Below, piece by piece: positions 62,669 through 64,000 of a stretch of 64,000 bases of DNA. A model generated the notes under the pieces. It saw only the letters and a list, made by a program, of their open reading frames with translations, was not told the origin of the DNA and did no database searches. The stretch is taken from contig JAGXHI010000039.1 of assembly GCA_024636295.1 (NCBI GenBank), positions 18,375 through 82,374 on the forward strand, in the 5' to 3' direction. Within the stretch, counting starts at the first letter, position 1; every line of letters begins with the position of its first letter. Position numbers and translations under genes: made by a program. Source of the DNA: Desulfuromonadales bacterium (lineage in GTDB: Bacteria; Desulfobacterota; Desulfuromonadia; Desulfuromonadales; JAGXHI01).

Positions 62669-63409
62669 TCATTTAGCCGATATCGCGATGATGATATTCT
62701 CAGCCAATGTTTGATACGCATCATTGAACCTGAGTTGTAGAAATCCTTCTTTGTCCTCTACCCATGAGTCGATATAGGTTGGTGAACTCTCGTATTCAAA
62801 TTTTTGTGTACGGTTCTGTTGCTTTCCCGCCTTGTCGGGATAGTTAATATTCACCGTTGCCTGCAGCATCAGAGTTACTGGACCATCCTTTTTCGTGCGC
62901 AAACCTGCTGCATCAAATTGCACGACCAGCTGCCTTTCAGCGGGAGCGGGTATGACCTGCCAGTGATTTTGGGCCCGGTTGATGACCATGGCCAGAAGAT
63001 CATCCTGCGGATTATGTTTCTGCAGGTATTTCGAAATATTCAAATTGGCCTGTTCTGCCTTCTTGGAATCCAATCCTTGGGCCGACCCTATAACGGCACC
63101 GGTACCCGCGCCAACTACAGCACCGGTGGTCGCAAGAATGGGTGAGCAAATTATGAAAAAAGGGCCGCAAAACAAGCCATAGGCGGCACCCGCTATCGCA
63201 CCGGTTGCTGCACCTGATTTCGCACCCTCGCCTATGGCCTGGTTATGGATGATAAGTGTATTATCGTTTTTAACATCATCCGGGGACAGTATTGCCACAG
63301 GATCAGCATCGTGGATAATGTTCAGGTGGGGGGAGGTTGAACAGGCACTGAGCAGCAGGATCAGGAAATACCACAAAGACCGTATACTCTTTTTTCTGAG
63401 TCTGCTCAT
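62669..63409 (-). CDS. Glycine-zipper lipoprotein
   Basis: A 246-residue protein. A lipobox (LILLLSAC) ends the signal peptide, so it is lipid-anchored. Residues ~55-115 are a Gly/Ala-rich glycine-zipper region (SGAATGAIAGAAYG, TTGAVVGAGTGAVIGSAQG) that could pack into membrane helices or oligomers. The C-terminal ~110 residues are beta-rich. No partner gene is evident. It is mono-cistronic. Confidence 0.72.
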   Translation of the reverse strand: MSRLRKKSIRSLWYFLILLLSACSTSPHLNIIHDADPVAILSPDDVKNDNTLIIHNQAIGEGAKSGAATGAIAGAAYGLFCGPFFIICSPILATTGAVVGAGTGAVIGSAQGLDSKKAEQANLNISKYLQKHNPQDDLLAMVINRAQNHWQVIPAPAERQLVVQFDAAGLRTKKDGPVTLMLQATVNINYPDKAGKQQNRTQKFEYESSPTYIDSWVEDKEGFLQLRFNDAYQTLAENIIIAISAK

Positions 63410-63487
63410 GATCTCATGTCCCCTGTGATTTATCGCAGTTAGTTGATTCTTTCAAAATGGAGGGGAGCCATACTCCCAGTACATTCA

Positions 63488-63997
63488 TTATTCAATCGTC
63501 ACGAGCACTTCGTCTTGTTGAAGCGTACCTCCAGCAGACTGAGTTACGATGATGCGATTTTGGCCAATTGCGACAGGAATATATGCCGACCAATGCGGAG
63601 GGGCATCGCAATAACAGTACCAGTAGAGAGAGCTCTCGAATTTGCTCCCCTCACTAATGATTCCAGACTCGCCTGTTGTCATGTTCTCCCACGTGAGTTC
63701 GTGCTGGCCAATATAGGCCGATGAGGTGTAGCCCAAGGAGTCCGTGCATGTGCGCTGAGCACACGTTGTCCCAGGCGGGAGAAAGCCATCTCCCTCAAGG
63801 AACCATCTTCCCTCGCTATCGAGCCAATACTGGTAACCGGGGTCTGTATTGCTCTGCATCTCGGGGCCATCGATACTCAACTCATAGTTAAGAGTTATAT
63901 TCGAAAGTGGTGTTTGAGGGGGATTTGAAAAAATAAATGACGTACCCTGTTGGAATAGTTCGCCAAAACTAAACTCCAACAAAAAAGGATACGTCAT
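63488..63997 (-). CDS. Hypothetical protein at the right edge, possibly 5'-truncated
   Basis: The frame is open to the edge; an ATG at 63997 is the last possible start in view, so the true start may lie beyond. The 169 residues are strand-rich with several cysteines (CAQRTC, YWYCYC) and a C-terminal strand pair around AIGQNRIIV, suggesting an exported beta-sandwich. No family is recognised. Confidence 0.5.
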   Translation of the reverse strand: MTYPFLLEFSFGELFQQGTSFIFSNPPQTPLSNITLNYELSIDGPEMQSNTDPGYQYWLDSEGRWFLEGDGFLPPGTTCAQRTCTDSLGYTSSAYIGQHELTWENMTTGESGIISEGSKFESSLYWYCYCDAPPHWSAYIPVAIGQNRIIVTQSAGGTLQQDEVLVTIE

Positions 63998-64000
63998 GAG

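Overview
The window is a GC-rich (roughly 60%) Gram-negative chromosome segment. Its gene set suggests a Desulfuromonadales-type (former delta-proteobacterial) anaerobe: a TRAP transporter beside an aldehyde/alcohol dehydrogenase fusion, a ~1000-residue fused proline/P5C dehydrogenase, a sigma-54 regulator with iron-sulfur and Fe-hydrogenase-like domains, PtsP, FbaB-type aldolase, and DUF3015/DUF4105 envelope proteins. The taxonomic call is inference from gene content only.

Bases 1-8362 are the right end of a tailed prophage, all on +: the end of a tape measure protein, tail-tip and baseplate-like proteins, small accessory proteins, and a C-type-lectin/FGE-like receptor-binding protein whose 3' end is a diversity-generating retroelement (DGR) variable region. 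The next gene joins an Avd-like N-terminus in frame to only the C-terminal half of a DGR reverse transcriptase. The template repeat and the RT fingers/motif-A half are not present, so the retroelement looks frozen. A terminator and the 3' end of tRNA-Arg(TCT) mark the probable phage/host junction, followed by tRNA-Pro(TGG).

Bases 8.6-24 kb are host metabolism and envelope genes: beta-phosphoglucomutase plus a GH65 phosphorylase, a hotdog thioesterase, fused proline catabolism, a PsiE-like protein coupled to a P-type cation ATPase, a DUF3015-DUF4105 pair, and a large unrecognised protein. Bases 24-30.1 kb carry an ALDH-Fe-ADH fusion followed by a complete DctPQM TRAP transporter, probably an uptake and oxidation/dismutation module for a small organic substrate.

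Bases 30.1-35.3 kb are a patchy zone: a BrnT/BrnA toxin-antitoxin pair with a palindromic operator candidate, a solitary type I-E-like CRISPR repeat, a ferric-reductase-like flavoprotein with a 29-residue membrane peptide, the N-terminal scrap of a P-type ATPase coupled to gap, and an ExoD scrap. Bases 35.3-46.2 kb (mostly -) hold a second GH65 enzyme, FbaB aldolase, a multicopper oxidase lipoprotein, a PHP phosphoesterase and Tex.

Bases 46.4-58.6 kb hold an orphan DppD/DppF ATPase pair, a quinone-oxidoreductase-like MDR, MscL, the sigma-54 regulator flanked by three copies of a 16-bp inverted repeat (with a possible small RNA unit downstream), PtsP, PfkB, a MOSC protein, an outer-membrane barrel and a PRC-barrel protein. 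The last part has a PreP-like M16C protease, a frameshifted RelE/ParE toxin, a glycine-zipper lipoprotein and an edge ORF.

Central carbon genes recur throughout (two GH65 enzymes, beta-PGM, gap, fbaB, pfkB, ptsP). This suggests sugar-phosphate handling from storage disaccharides, although the genes are scattered rather than in one operon.
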